In this document: in pieces, positions 1-5,891 of the stretch
How the letters are laid out: each line of letters starts with the position of its first letter
Position numbering within the stretch: the first letter of the stretch is position 1
Assembly (NCBI GenBank): GCA_030042955.1
Contig: JASHYQ010000120.1
Coordinates: 1-16,708 of the forward strand
DNA length: 16,708 bases
Direction: 5' to 3'
Source of the DNA: Thermoplasmata archaeon
GTDB taxonomy: Archaea; Thermoplasmatota; Thermoplasmata; Lutacidiplasmatales; UBA184
The notes under the pieces: model-generated
Database searches by the model: none
Told to the model about the DNA's origin: nothing
What the model saw: the letters and a program-made list of their open reading frames with translations, nothing else
Program-made: the position numbers and the translations under genes

Positions 1-107
1 CGCAGCACCCGCAGCACTTCGAACACCCGTAGCTGGCGGAAGACGGCGCTGCGCTCGATGCGCTCGATGAGCTCGGGACCGTAGAGCTCGATCTCGATCG
101 TTCGCAT
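1..107 (-). CDS. N-terminal fragment of unidentified protein (possible HTH regulator), cut by window edge
   Basis: An ATG at 107 opens a minus-strand frame that stays open to the window edge, giving 35 codons. The peptide begins MRTIEIELYGPELIERIER and continues with alternating charged and hydrophobic residues rich in Glu, Arg and Leu. This looks like a folded protein rather than a shadow frame. The style (a short beta strand followed by amphipathic helices with 'FEVLRVLR') resembles the N-termini of archaeal proteins carrying a bacterio-opsin-activator type HTH, but that is only an impression. It is divergent from the MFS exporter, starting 105 bp away, so a regulator of that exporter would fit. 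No Shine-Dalgarno motif is visible upstream of the ATG. Confidence 0.5.
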   Translation of the reverse strand, partial: MRTIEIELYGPELIERIERSAVFRQLRVFEVLRVL

Positions 108-201
108 CGGTCCGCTTCGGGTTCCCAGGTCTATCGGAGCGGCCCCAAAAGCCTAGCCCATGAGGCAGAATCGGAATTCCGACCGGTTGGGTAGTACGGC
201 T

Positions 202-206
202 GGAGG
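202..206 (+). promoter_or_regulatory. Shine-Dalgarno motif for the MFS gene
   Basis: GGAGG lies five bases before the ATG at 212. It decides the start of the exporter. It is one of only two clear ribosome binding sites in the window, since most other genes appear leaderless. Confidence 0.75.
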
Positions 207-211
207 AGCCG

Positions 212-1717
212 ATGACGAGCGAGCAGGGCCCGGATTCGTCGGCGGCGCTGCCGTCCACCTCCCTCGGGAGCCGGTCCTTCGACCGCAGCTATGCGAACCG
301 AACGCTGGTCCTCCTTGCCTGTCTCGGGGCGTTGATCGTCTACATCGACGTCATGCTCCTTCCCGCGCTACCGACCATCGCGGTCGAGTATCACGTCAGC
401 ATCGCCGAGACGAGCCTGCTGATCTCGCTCTACACCGTCTTCGGCGTGGCCGTGATGCCGATCGTCGGCAAGCTCGGCGACATCTACGGGAAGCGCCGGG
501 TGCTCCTCTACGTCCTCGGCACCTACCTCGCGGTCGCGACCACCACCTCGTTCGCTCCGACCTTCGAGCTGGTGCTGGTCTCGCGGTTCTTCCAGGGTGT
601 GGGGCTGGGCGTCTTTCCGCTCGCGTTCAGCCTCGCCCGGGAGGAGTTCCCCCGGCCCCTCGTCCCGCGGGCCCAGGGGCTGCTGAGCGCGGTCCAGGTC
701 GCCGGTGGGGCGGTGGGAATCCTCGGAGGATCGCTCGTCACTTCGGCCTTCGGCTGGCAGGGGAACTACCACCTGGCCCTCCCCTGCATCCTGATCCTGG
801 CGGTGCTCACGTACTTCGTCGTCCGCGAGTCACCGAACCTCAAGCCCGGGACTCGGCTCGACTACGTCGGGGCCGGCGGGCTCGGAGCCTGCCTGACCGC
901 GATCGTGCTCGGTATCTCGGAAGGGGCGACCTGGGGCTGGCTCTCGGGGGCGACCCTCGCGCTGCTCATCGGAGGTCTGCTCGCGACCGTTCCCCTCGCG
1001 CTGTACGAGAACCGTCAGAAGGAACCGATTTTCAATCTGAGGCTCCTGAAGCAGCGCAACATCTTGCTCGCGAACATCATCACGCTCATCTACGGCCTCG
1101 CGGGCTACATCGCGTTCCAGGCGGTGACCTACCTGATGGAACTGCCCCACCCAGCCGGATACGGGCTGAGTCTGATTCAGACGGGACTGACGTTGATCCC
1201 CCTGGTCGTCGTGCTGCTTCCGGTCGCCCTCGCGGTCGGGACCATCATCCCTCGCTACGGAGTGAAACCGTTCCTCTACCTCGGTGGACTGTTTGGCGTG
1301 GCGGCGTACCTGCTCCTGTCGGTCGCGACGAGCCCGCTCGAGGTAGGAGCGTTCCTGGCCGTCTACGCGGTCGGCGGCGGACTCGCGTCGGTCGCCCTAC
1401 AGAATCTCCTGGTGCTCTCCCTGGACAAGCGAGAGATGGGGCTAGGTACCTCCCTGAACACTTCGTTCCGGTACATCGGACAAAGTCTCGGGGCCCCCGT
1501 CGCGGGCGCCATCTTGACCACCTACGTGACCATCCAATCCTCCGGCGGACACGCCCTCCTGCTCCCTACCCAGGCGGCGTTCCAGTACTGCTTTTACCTG
1601 GCCGGAGTCGCCTTCGTCCTGGTGGGCCTCGTCGCGATCTTCGCCCGAGAAGTGATCGGCCGCCGTGCGAGTGCGGCCGGTGCATCGCCCATCCTTCCCA
1701 TCCGCGAGGAAGGATAG
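212..1717 (+). CDS. MFS drug/solute exporter, DHA2 (14-TM) type
   Basis: A 501-residue integral membrane protein, probably a proton-driven exporter of drugs or other small molecules. Fourteen hydrophobic segments can be counted: six before and eight after the polar stretch near residue 210. Fourteen helices is the number typical of the DHA2 (EmrB/QacA-like) family. TM1 contains the DHA2-like pattern 'IDVMLLPALPTIA'. The loop after TM2 has a good motif A, 'GKLGDIYGKRR' (about residues 86-96). TM5 contains 'GGAVGILGGSL', matching antiporter motif C. The cytoplasmic N-terminus of about 28 residues is Ser-rich. The start is set by GGAGG five bases upstream. The gene stands alone and ends in TAG, followed by a G/C-rich hairpin. 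The substrate cannot be told from the sequence. The divergent fragment at 1-107 could be its regulator. Confidence 0.93.
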   Translation: MTSEQGPDSSAALPSTSLGSRSFDRSYANRTLVLLACLGALIVYIDVMLLPALPTIAVEYHVSIAETSLLISLYTVFGVAVMPIVGKLGDIYGKRRVLLYVLGTYLAVATTTSFAPTFELVLVSRFFQGVGLGVFPLAFSLAREEFPRPLVPRAQGLLSAVQVAGGAVGILGGSLVTSAFGWQGNYHLALPCILILAVLTYFVVRESPNLKPGTRLDYVGAGGLGACLTAIVLGISEGATWGWLSGATLALLIGGLLATVPLALYENRQKEPIFNLRLLKQRNILLANIITLIYGLAGYIAFQAVTYLMELPHPAGYGLSLIQTGLTLIPLVVVLLPVALAVGTIIPRYGVKPFLYLGGLFGVAAYLLLSVATSPLEVGAFLAVYAVGGGLASVALQNLLVLSLDKREMGLGTSLNTSFRYIGQSLGAPVAGAILTTYVTIQSSGGHALLLPTQAAFQYCFYLAGVAFVLVGLVAIFAREVIGRRASAAGASPILPIREEG

Positions 1718-1723
1718 GGCGCG

Positions 1724-1752
1724 ACGGCCCTCCGGTTCTGGAGGGGGGCCGT
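1724..1752 (+). terminator. GC-rich hairpin after MFS gene
   Basis: ACGGCCCTCC (1724-1733) pairs with GGAGGGGGGCCGT (1740-1752) across a 6-base loop, with a small G bulge. It begins seven bases after the MFS stop. There is no T-tract, so it may stabilise the 3' end of the transcript rather than terminate transcription in the archaeal T-run manner. Confidence 0.45.
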
Positions 1753-1931
1753 CCCGGAATCTTCAAACGATGCCCGCGATCCTTCGGTCGCGAGCGCGCT
1801 TGCCCGCGAGCCCGATCCACTCCTGAGACAAGGCCCCCGAGCATCGCTTCAGTCCGGGTTTCGACATGCAAGGGGGACCTGCCCCTCACCGCGGCGACCG
1901 AGGCTGTGGATTCCGAAAGTTCGCATCGACC

Positions 1932-1938
1932 AATTATA
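1932..1938 (+). promoter_or_regulatory. TATA-like box for VOC gene at 1973
   Basis: AATTATA stands out in G/C-rich DNA, centred about 38 bases before the ATG. With an archaeal TATA-to-start-site spacing of about 27 bases the leader would be about 10 bases. Confidence 0.45.
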
Positions 1939-1972
1939 GCGGAGGAGCATCCGAGCGAATGGGGCAGGTCCG

Positions 1973-2380
1973 ATGAAGGCCGAGATGAGCGTCATGCTGA
2001 ACGTCAAGGACGTCGACCGCTCGGTGCGATTCTACAAATCGCTCGGTTTCGACACCCGGTGGGAAACGAAGGGAGACGATGACCACCTGGACTACGCCGG
2101 CGTCGGGATCGGGGACGCCGTCATCGCGCTGGGGAGGATCCCGAAGGATCCGCGGACGATGTCGAAGGACTATGCCGACTGGGTCGGCACTCCCCTCGGG
2201 GCGGGAGTTATGATCACCGTGGAGCTGGATGCGGTCGAGGAGATCTACAAACTGGTCAAGAAGGCGAAAGTGCCGATCGACTCCCCGCTCTCGGAGCGTC
2301 TCTACGGCACGGCATTCATGATCAACGACCCTGACGGCTACGTCGTGCGTTTCCTTCGCCCGAAGGGCGTCTTCGCCTGA
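1973..2380 (+). CDS. VOC-superfamily protein (glyoxalase/bleomycin-resistance fold)
   Basis: A 135-residue cytosolic protein with the paired beta-alpha-beta-beta-beta pattern of the vicinal oxygen chelate fold. The first module is 'MLNVKDVDRSVRFYKSLGF' (residues 8-26), and the second ends in 'INDPDGYVVRFLRP' (about 117-130). That ending corresponds to the family's usual 'DPDGN.iEl' strand. Arg126 occupies the place of the usual Glu metal ligand, and the first strand lacks the expected His/Gln/Glu ligand. A metal-dependent lyase or dioxygenase is therefore unlikely. A ligand-binding or sequestering role is more plausible, but the substrate is unknown. A TATA-like box lies at 1932-1938. In-frame ATGs also occur at 1985 and 1994, so the true start may be slightly inside. 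It converges with a second, only distantly similar VOC gene. Confidence 0.88.
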   Translation: MKAEMSVMLNVKDVDRSVRFYKSLGFDTRWETKGDDDHLDYAGVGIGDAVIALGRIPKDPRTMSKDYADWVGTPLGAGVMITVELDAVEEIYKLVKKAKVPIDSPLSERLYGTAFMINDPDGYVVRFLRPKGVFA

Positions 2381-2388
2381 GTTCCTGC

Positions 2389-2464
2389 CCCAACCGGTCG
2401 TCCGGGGGTAAACCCGAAGGAGGCGTTGCAGTCGGTCCAAACCCCTGGACCCGAAGCGGTTGGG
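2389..2464. terminator. Inverted repeats between two convergent VOC genes
   Basis: The 84-bp gap is bounded by a perfect 8-bp inverted repeat, CCCAACCG (2389-2396) and CGGTTGGG (2457-2464). The right arm ends at the base before the opposing gene's stop codon. Inside is a second hairpin, GGTCC (2434-2438) and GGACC (2447-2451). The placement fits a bidirectional transcript-end structure, but no T-run is present. Confidence 0.45.
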
Positions 2465-2836
2465 TTACTTCGCTCGACGGGTGAACCACCACTGGTTTCC
2501 CCAAGCGTCGAGCACGCCGCCCCTGCGACCATCGGGTGCGTCGATCGGAGCACGGATACTGGTGGCTCCGGCTTTGAGGGCCTGCTGGTACGCTGAGTCG
2601 GCATCTTCCACGTACAGGTGGAGCATCGCCGGAAATGGCCGGGCGTCACTGGGGGCCTCGGCGACCATGACCAAAGAATCCTCGATACGAACCTCCGCGT
2701 GGTTGACCTTGCCGTCCTTGGTGAGCTCCTGGTATCCGGGCTTCCCTCCTATGCCGCGTTGAATGAACTGGGCCAAACCCGCGGCGTCGCGGACGAGCAG
2801 GTACGGGGCTAGTTTCGGCGAATACTGAAGGTCCAT
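2465..2836 (-). CDS. VOC-superfamily protein, PhnB-like
   Basis: A 123-residue protein of the vicinal oxygen chelate fold, closest in style to the PhnB-like/YdfO group. Landmarks are 'APYLLVRDAAGLAQFI' (10-25), 'VNHAEVRIEDSLVMV' (45-59), 'LHLYVEDADSAYQQALKAGATS' (about 72-93) and the C-terminal 'DAWGNQWWFTRR' (110-121). The last is the typical 'D.fGN.WW' ending, with Trp where metal-dependent relatives have Glu. The ATG at 2836 was chosen over longer frames for two reasons: upstream codons would overlap the SRPBCC gene and read as non-protein-like sequence, and a TATA-like GCTTATGAG is centred 27 bases upstream, giving a leaderless start. His46 and His73 could bind a metal. The enzymatic role is unknown. 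Confidence 0.88.
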   Translation of the reverse strand: MDLQYSPKLAPYLLVRDAAGLAQFIQRGIGGKPGYQELTKDGKVNHAEVRIEDSLVMVAEAPSDARPFPAMLHLYVEDADSAYQQALKAGATSIRAPIDAPDGRRGGVLDAWGNQWWFTRRAK

Positions 2837-2858
2837 GCGGCGCAAGCGGTACCCGGAC

Positions 2859-2867
2859 TCATAAGCC
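2859..2867 (-). promoter_or_regulatory. TATA-like box for PhnB-like VOC gene
   Basis: GCTTATGAG on the minus strand is centred 27 bases before the ATG at 2836, consistent with a leaderless transcript and supporting this start over upstream alternatives. Confidence 0.45.
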
Positions 2868-2972
2868 CCCGCTGAGGTCGCGAAACAGTCGGTGTAAGGG
2901 GGCTTGCAACGCCCTTCGTTTACGTAGAAGTTCAGCAGGGCGGCCTTGAGGGAGGGTAGGGAAGCGAGTAAC

Positions 2973-3452
2973 CTAGCCCTTGGCCGGCATTCCGCTCCGG
3001 TACCGCTCTTCGATGGCCAGCACAAGCTTATCCCAATAGTTGTTCGAGGAACGAAGCCAGTCGGCCCTCTTGGGGAACTTTGGAACCATCCACCGCTCAA
3101 CCATCACCAGGCTGACTCGGGTCTTGCTCGGACCCAGCGCGGTGAGTTTGTAGTCCATCGAGTCGAGATCCTCCTCACCGATCGTATCCTTGTGCCAAGC
3201 ATTCGGCGGGCGAAGTCGAACAACTTCGACGTTCATCACAGGATTCTTAGCTCCCTTGCTGGCGACCTTGACGCGAACCAGCCGCTGGGGACTCACTCTC
3301 ACGACTCGATGCCTCTGCTCGGACCTCGCGAGCTTTGCGTCATCGGGCCGGAAGTCGGTGCACCAGTCGTATACGTAGCGGAGGGGAGCGTCGACGACCT
3401 TGGAGAGTCTTCCCGTTTGCGTTGCGAAGACTCGTCGGCCTTGCTCGGGCAT
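2973..3452 (-). CDS. SRPBCC-fold (START/polyketide-cyclase-like) protein, copy 1
   Basis: A 159-residue protein with the layout of the SRPBCC helix-grip fold. The first strand and helix are 'GRLSKVVDAPLRYVYDWCTDF' split around residues 14-34, followed by several long antiparallel strands and a long C-terminal helix ('SSNNYWDKLVLAIEERY'). The signature 'VYxWCTD[FY]xPxDA' is shared with the gene at 14485-14961, as are 'VVRLxPPNxWHxD' and 'SxDYxL', so the two are paralogues. Such proteins bind hydrophobic ligands in a central cavity, and no catalytic residue can be assigned. The start was chosen by alignment with the paralogue (25 versus 29 residues before WCTD), with a TATA-like GATTATCA about 36 bases upstream. 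It lies upstream of the PhnB-like gene, 136 bp away, on the same strand. Confidence 0.83.
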   Translation of the reverse strand: MPEQGRRVFATQTGRLSKVVDAPLRYVYDWCTDFRPDDAKLARSEQRHRVVRVSPQRLVRVKVASKGAKNPVMNVEVVRLRPPNAWHKDTIGEEDLDSMDYKLTALGPSKTRVSLVMVERWMVPKFPKRADWLRSSNNYWDKLVLAIEERYRSGMPAKG

Positions 3453-3484
3453 GGCACGTACCAGGGTTCGAATGGTTCGGAGCC

Positions 3485-3492
3485 TGATAATC
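3485..3492 (-). promoter_or_regulatory. TATA-like box for SRPBCC copy 1
   Basis: GATTATCA on the minus strand lies about 36 bases before the ATG at 3452, which predicts a leader of about nine bases. No Shine-Dalgarno motif is seen. Confidence 0.35.
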
Positions 3493-3647
3493 GTTGAGCC
3501 AGCAGTCGTCGGGGCTGTTCATGACCCAAATGGATGACAATCCGAGGGCCGGGGTGTAGCAAGTATCGCACCCAGGGCCGCCTGGCGTAAGTGCACCACT
3601 CCCCCGTAACCACTGGAAGGGTAAGTCTGCTAACGCGAGGGTCGCGG

Positions 3648-3992
3648 TCACTTGGGAACTTTGGCTCGGGTAAGTTGACGCAGGAGACGAGGGGCATCTT
3701 CGGTGACTAGGCGCCAGATTACGTCGGGGTCCAGGTCCGCGTAATCGTGGGTGAGCAGCTGACGTATCCGGCCGATTCGGGTTCTGTCAAGTTTCGGATT
3801 CAGGTTGAAGAACGAGTCACCCTGTCGATTCAACGACTCGAAGGCTTTCCTCAGCTCTCCCTCAACGAGGCGCAGTGTATCGGGATTCTCCTCCTCAAAG
3901 AAGGTGGCACGACCTCGCTGAGAGTAGCGGACTGCCTCTTGGAAGTGCTCAATCGAGAGCGAGAGACGATCTCGCACTCTGCCAACGTTCAC
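3648..3992 (-). CDS. hepT: HepT-like HEPN ribonuclease toxin (DUF86)
   Basis: A 114-residue all-helical protein matching the HepT/DUF86 branch of HEPN ribonucleases. The diagnostic motif is 'RQLLTHDYADLDPDVIW' at residues 77-93. It supplies Arg77, His82 and Tyr84 in the R-x4-H-x-Y arrangement. In characterised HepT proteins Arg and His form the RNase site, and the Tyr is the residue AMPylated by the partner nucleotidyltransferase. The C-terminal 'LVTEDAPRLLRQL' is also typical. The start is GTG at 3992, overlapping the nucleotidyltransferase stop as GTGA, so the two are translationally coupled with the antitoxin read first. Toxin activity is inferred from the family. The intact motif argues against a decayed gene. 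Confidence 0.9.
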   Translation of the reverse strand: MNVGRVRDRLSLSIEHFQEAVRYSQRGRATFFEEENPDTLRLVEGELRKAFESLNRQGDSFFNLNPKLDRTRIGRIRQLLTHDYADLDPDVIWRLVTEDAPRLLRQLTRAKVPK

Positions 3993-4417
3993 AAAGGGAC
4001 CGCCTCAGCGATTACCTGCGGCTGAATGAACCAATGGAGCGAACTCTCAGAGACCACATCGACGCGTCGTCCAAGCAGTTTCTCCAGTTCAATCGTCAGT
4101 GAGATCGGGTCGTAGCGACGTCCACTCGACGTGACCAAAATGTCAACGTCGCTCGCAAGTGTGGCTTCGCGGCGGGCCACCGATCCGAACACCCTCGCCT
4201 CTCGAGCACCGAATCGTTCGACCAAGCGCAGCAGCTTGGGCCTTCTGTCTCCGATGATTTGCTCGACTCCGAGTCCCGACCCGTACGTCGGTATCCTCAA
4301 TCGAGGGGTGGCGAAGAATGGCGATTTGCATCGAGCACAGATGCGAACCCGAGCTCTTCGAGGATACCAATAGTACCCGCAGCGGTAACAGCGTGCAGCA
4401 CTCCGTCGATTTACCAT
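3989..4417 (-). CDS. mntA: MntA-like nucleotidyltransferase antitoxin with N-terminal zinc ribbon
   Basis: A 142-residue minimal nucleotidyltransferase. The catalytic motif at residues 68-82 reads 'GSVARREATLASDVD', matching the GS-x10-D-x-D pattern of MntA antitoxins. Asp110 in 'RRVDVV' is the likely third acidic residue. In characterised systems MntA neutralises HepT by transferring AMP to the Tyr of the R-x4-H-x-Y motif, which is present in the next gene. Residues 10-30 form a zinc ribbon, C-x2-C-x13-C-x2-C ('CYRC', 'CARC'), an extension absent from minimal MntA proteins. It may bind DNA or RNA for autoregulation (inference). The ATG at 4417 was chosen because it directly precedes the ribbon and lies about 30 bases after a strong TATA box. 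The longer frame from 4513 would begin upstream of that box. Confidence 0.88.
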   Translation of the reverse strand: MVNRRSAARCYRCGYYWYPRRARVRICARCKSPFFATPRLRIPTYGSGLGVEQIIGDRRPKLLRLVERFGAREARVFGSVARREATLASDVDILVTSSGRRYDPISLTIELEKLLGRRVDVVSESSLHWFIQPQVIAEAVPL

Positions 4418-4661
4418 CGATGAAAGTAAGATTCTTGAGCCACTTAAAAACTTACCTTCGCCCTCGGGAGGTAAATGAGGCAACCCCCCCCAGACCGTTC
4501 TGTCCGTAATCATCCAAACAGACCCCCAACGGCTTTGGTTTGAGCCTCGTCCAGGGGCTTGTGAGGCTCATCGTGGATGTCACCCGCCCCGAGCTCGATG
4601 CCCGAGAAGGCGTGCTGACTGTTTGAATCTCTGTCCCTCTCACACCGCTCAGAGCCCTAAG
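4418..4661. other. Intergenic stretch with one inverted repeat
   Basis: Apart from the mntA promoter the stretch holds no convincing gene. TGAGCCTC (4541-4548) and GAGGCTCA (4563-4570) form a perfect 8-bp inverted repeat around a 14-base loop, with no T-run beside it. Minus-strand frames here are Ser/Thr/Arg-rich and lack protein-like structure. Confidence 0.4.
4443..4450 (-). promoter_or_regulatory. TATA box of the mntA-hepT pair
   Basis: TTTTTAAG on the minus strand is the most AT-rich element nearby. It is centred about 30 bases before the ATG at 4417, so transcription would start at or within a few bases of the start codon. The inverted pentamers GTAAG (4426-4430) and CTTAC (4451-4455) bracket it and may form an operator. 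Confidence 0.6.
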
Positions 4662-4805
4662 ATGAGCCAAGGTCGATTCGCGTCCCTCCAGTACACTTGC
4701 CCGCGTTGCCACCGCCAGTTTCAGAACAGGGTCGACAAGAGCCAGAAGTTGTGGTCAAGGTTGTGCGCGGCCTACGATAAGCGGGAGCATCGGGCTCGAG
4801 GTTGA
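4662..4805 (+). CDS. Possible small zinc-binding protein (47 aa)
   Basis: A 47-codon frame from ATG 4662 to TGA encodes a basic peptide with 'YTCPRCHRQF' at residues 11-20 (Cys13, Cys16), then Cys35 and His44. These four could hold one zinc ion, as in the many single-finger proteins of archaea. The peptide is rich in Arg, Lys and Gln, compatible with nucleic acid binding. Against it, no clear promoter or ribosome binding site was found, the C-terminal spacing does not match a standard C2H2 finger, and so short a frame could occur by chance. An upstream TTG at 4623 would add 13 residues. It is the only protein-like frame in the 520 bp between the mntA start and the reductase gene. Confidence 0.38.
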   Translation: MSQGRFASLQYTCPRCHRQFQNRVDKSQKLWSRLCAAYDKREHRARG

Positions 4806-4937
4806 TGGACTCACGAGCGCACTGGCATGACTAGGATCGTTTCTGGATCAGGGTAAAGATCGCCTAACCGGCCCTGCGTAGATTGCCCGTGGTTTCCGAG
4901 CTGGCTGGGTGAAACGGGTATTGCAGCTCCGAGTTGG

Positions 4938-5564
4938 CTAATCTCTCGATTTGCCCAGCTCGGACGTGGCGTAGTGCAAGAAGACAGCGCCTGAGCGAAA
5001 CGCTCGCGCCTCCAGCAACCGGAAGTCGTGTCGACCGGGAGCTCCGAGAGGGACGACGTCGTCGTGGTGGTCCAGAGTGGGCTCCATGTGGAACAGCGGG
5101 AGACCTCGTCCGATGAGGCTCGGGGACACCGTCAGGCAAAGCTCATCCGCGAGATCTTGGGCGAGCACTGACTGAACGAGTCGGACTCCGCCCGCGACGA
5201 TCATGTTCTTGCCGGGGAGGGATCTCAGTCGGGAGATTTCGTCCGCGACAGAGCCCCGGACGATCCGGGAGTTGGCCCACGTGGCCGACTGGAGCGTATG
5301 GGAGAACACGACCTTCTCCACTCTGGTGGAGAACCGAGCGAAGGCCCGCCAATGTTCGTTTTCGGAATCGACTTGACCAGGCCAGAACCCCGCCCAAGCC
5401 TCGTAGGTCTTTCTCCCGAGCAAGAGCGTGTCGACGTCCTGCATCGGCCCGGTCCACATCGCCTCCCAAAACTGACGATCCGCTTCTGGGTCGTCCGGAC
5501 CGTCGGCAAGCGCTGCAAATCCATCCAAAGTCATGTACATCGTGACCAGGACTTTCCTCGGCAT
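4938..5564 (-). CDS. DHFR/RibD-C-like reductase family protein
   Basis: A 208-residue protein of the dihydrofolate reductase-like RibD C-terminal family (YyaP/YwjB type), presumably NAD(P)H-dependent. Landmarks run in the family order: the N-terminal strand 'KVLVTMYMTLDGFAA' (4-18), 'DTLLLGRKTYE' (45-55), the glycine turn 'MIVAGGVRLVQSVL' (121-134), 'SPSLIGRGLPLF' (137-148) and the C-terminal strand pair 'FRLLEARAFRSGAVFLHY' (181-198). The length is normal for stand-alone members. These proteins are not usually the folate or riboflavin enzyme itself, and the substrate is unknown. The ATG at 5564 is supported by the immediate conserved strand and by a TATA-like TAATATC about 36 bases upstream. 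It is a single gene, divergent from the M28 peptidase. Confidence 0.88.
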   Translation of the reverse strand: MPRKVLVTMYMTLDGFAALADGPDDPEADRQFWEAMWTGPMQDVDTLLLGRKTYEAWAGFWPGQVDSENEHWRAFARFSTRVEKVVFSHTLQSATWANSRIVRGSVADEISRLRSLPGKNMIVAGGVRLVQSVLAQDLADELCLTVSPSLIGRGLPLFHMEPTLDHHDDVVPLGAPGRHDFRLLEARAFRSGAVFLHYATSELGKSRD

Positions 5565-5596
5565 CGCTCGGCTCCCACTCCGGGCATGGAACGGTC

Positions 5597-5603
5597 GATA
5601 TTA
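5597..5603 (-). promoter_or_regulatory. TATA-like box for the reductase gene
   Basis: TAATATC on the minus strand is centred about 36 bases before the ATG at 5564, which would give a leader of about nine bases. Confidence 0.4.
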
Positions 5604-5863
5604 CGGGTACGCGGATCTCGAACGATTGTCCGGCCTTAGCGCGGCTCCGCAACCTATCTTGCAGTGGGCTTACGCCCGAAATCGATGCAACAAGGCTTGC
5701 ACCCGAGGCTACTAAGGTAAGATCAGGTGTAGTGGGACGCCGAGGACTCCCTTCAAGCCGACGTGGGTGCGAGTCAATACTGCTTGACGGAAAGGATGCG
5801 GGCGGGTCCAGCGGCAACGGCGGTTCCGGGCGGGACTTCGGTTACTACCGCAAGGTCGTAGCT

Positions 5864-5872
5864 CATTAAACA
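5864..5872 (+). promoter_or_regulatory. TATA-like box for the M28 peptidase
   Basis: CATTAAACA lies about 24 bases before ATG 5892 and 30 before the second in-frame ATG at 5898. Both fit a leaderless or nearly leaderless transcript. No Shine-Dalgarno motif is present. Confidence 0.5.
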
Positions 5873-5891
5873 TCGACGACTCGCGGGTCGG

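Larger units (their letters stand above)
5565..5891. other. Divergent intergenic region (327 bp) with a nested hairpin
   Basis: This separates the reductase and the M28 gene and carries both promoters. Between them lies a nested inverted repeat: TTGCA (5659-5663) with TGCAA (5686-5690), enclosing GGGC (5666-5669) and GCCC (5674-5677). TTGCA recurs at 5697-5701. No long frame here is convincing. The only oddity is a 30-codon minus-strand frame at 5774-5866, treated under findings. Confidence 0.4.

Noticed and set aside
160..2082. 640-codon open frame on the plus strand overlapping the MFS gene
   Set aside because: It is an Arg/Pro/Gly-rich shadow frame typical of high-GC DNA. The 212-1717 frame has 14 membrane helices, family motifs and a ribosome binding site.
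2837..3100. N-terminal extension of the PhnB-like VOC gene to ATG 3100
   Set aside because: It overlaps the SRPBCC gene, its sequence is not protein-like, and a TATA-like box lies 27 bases before ATG 2836.
4418..4513. N-terminal extension of the nucleotidyltransferase to 4513
   Set aside because: The promoter lies inside this extension and the added 32 residues have no family match.
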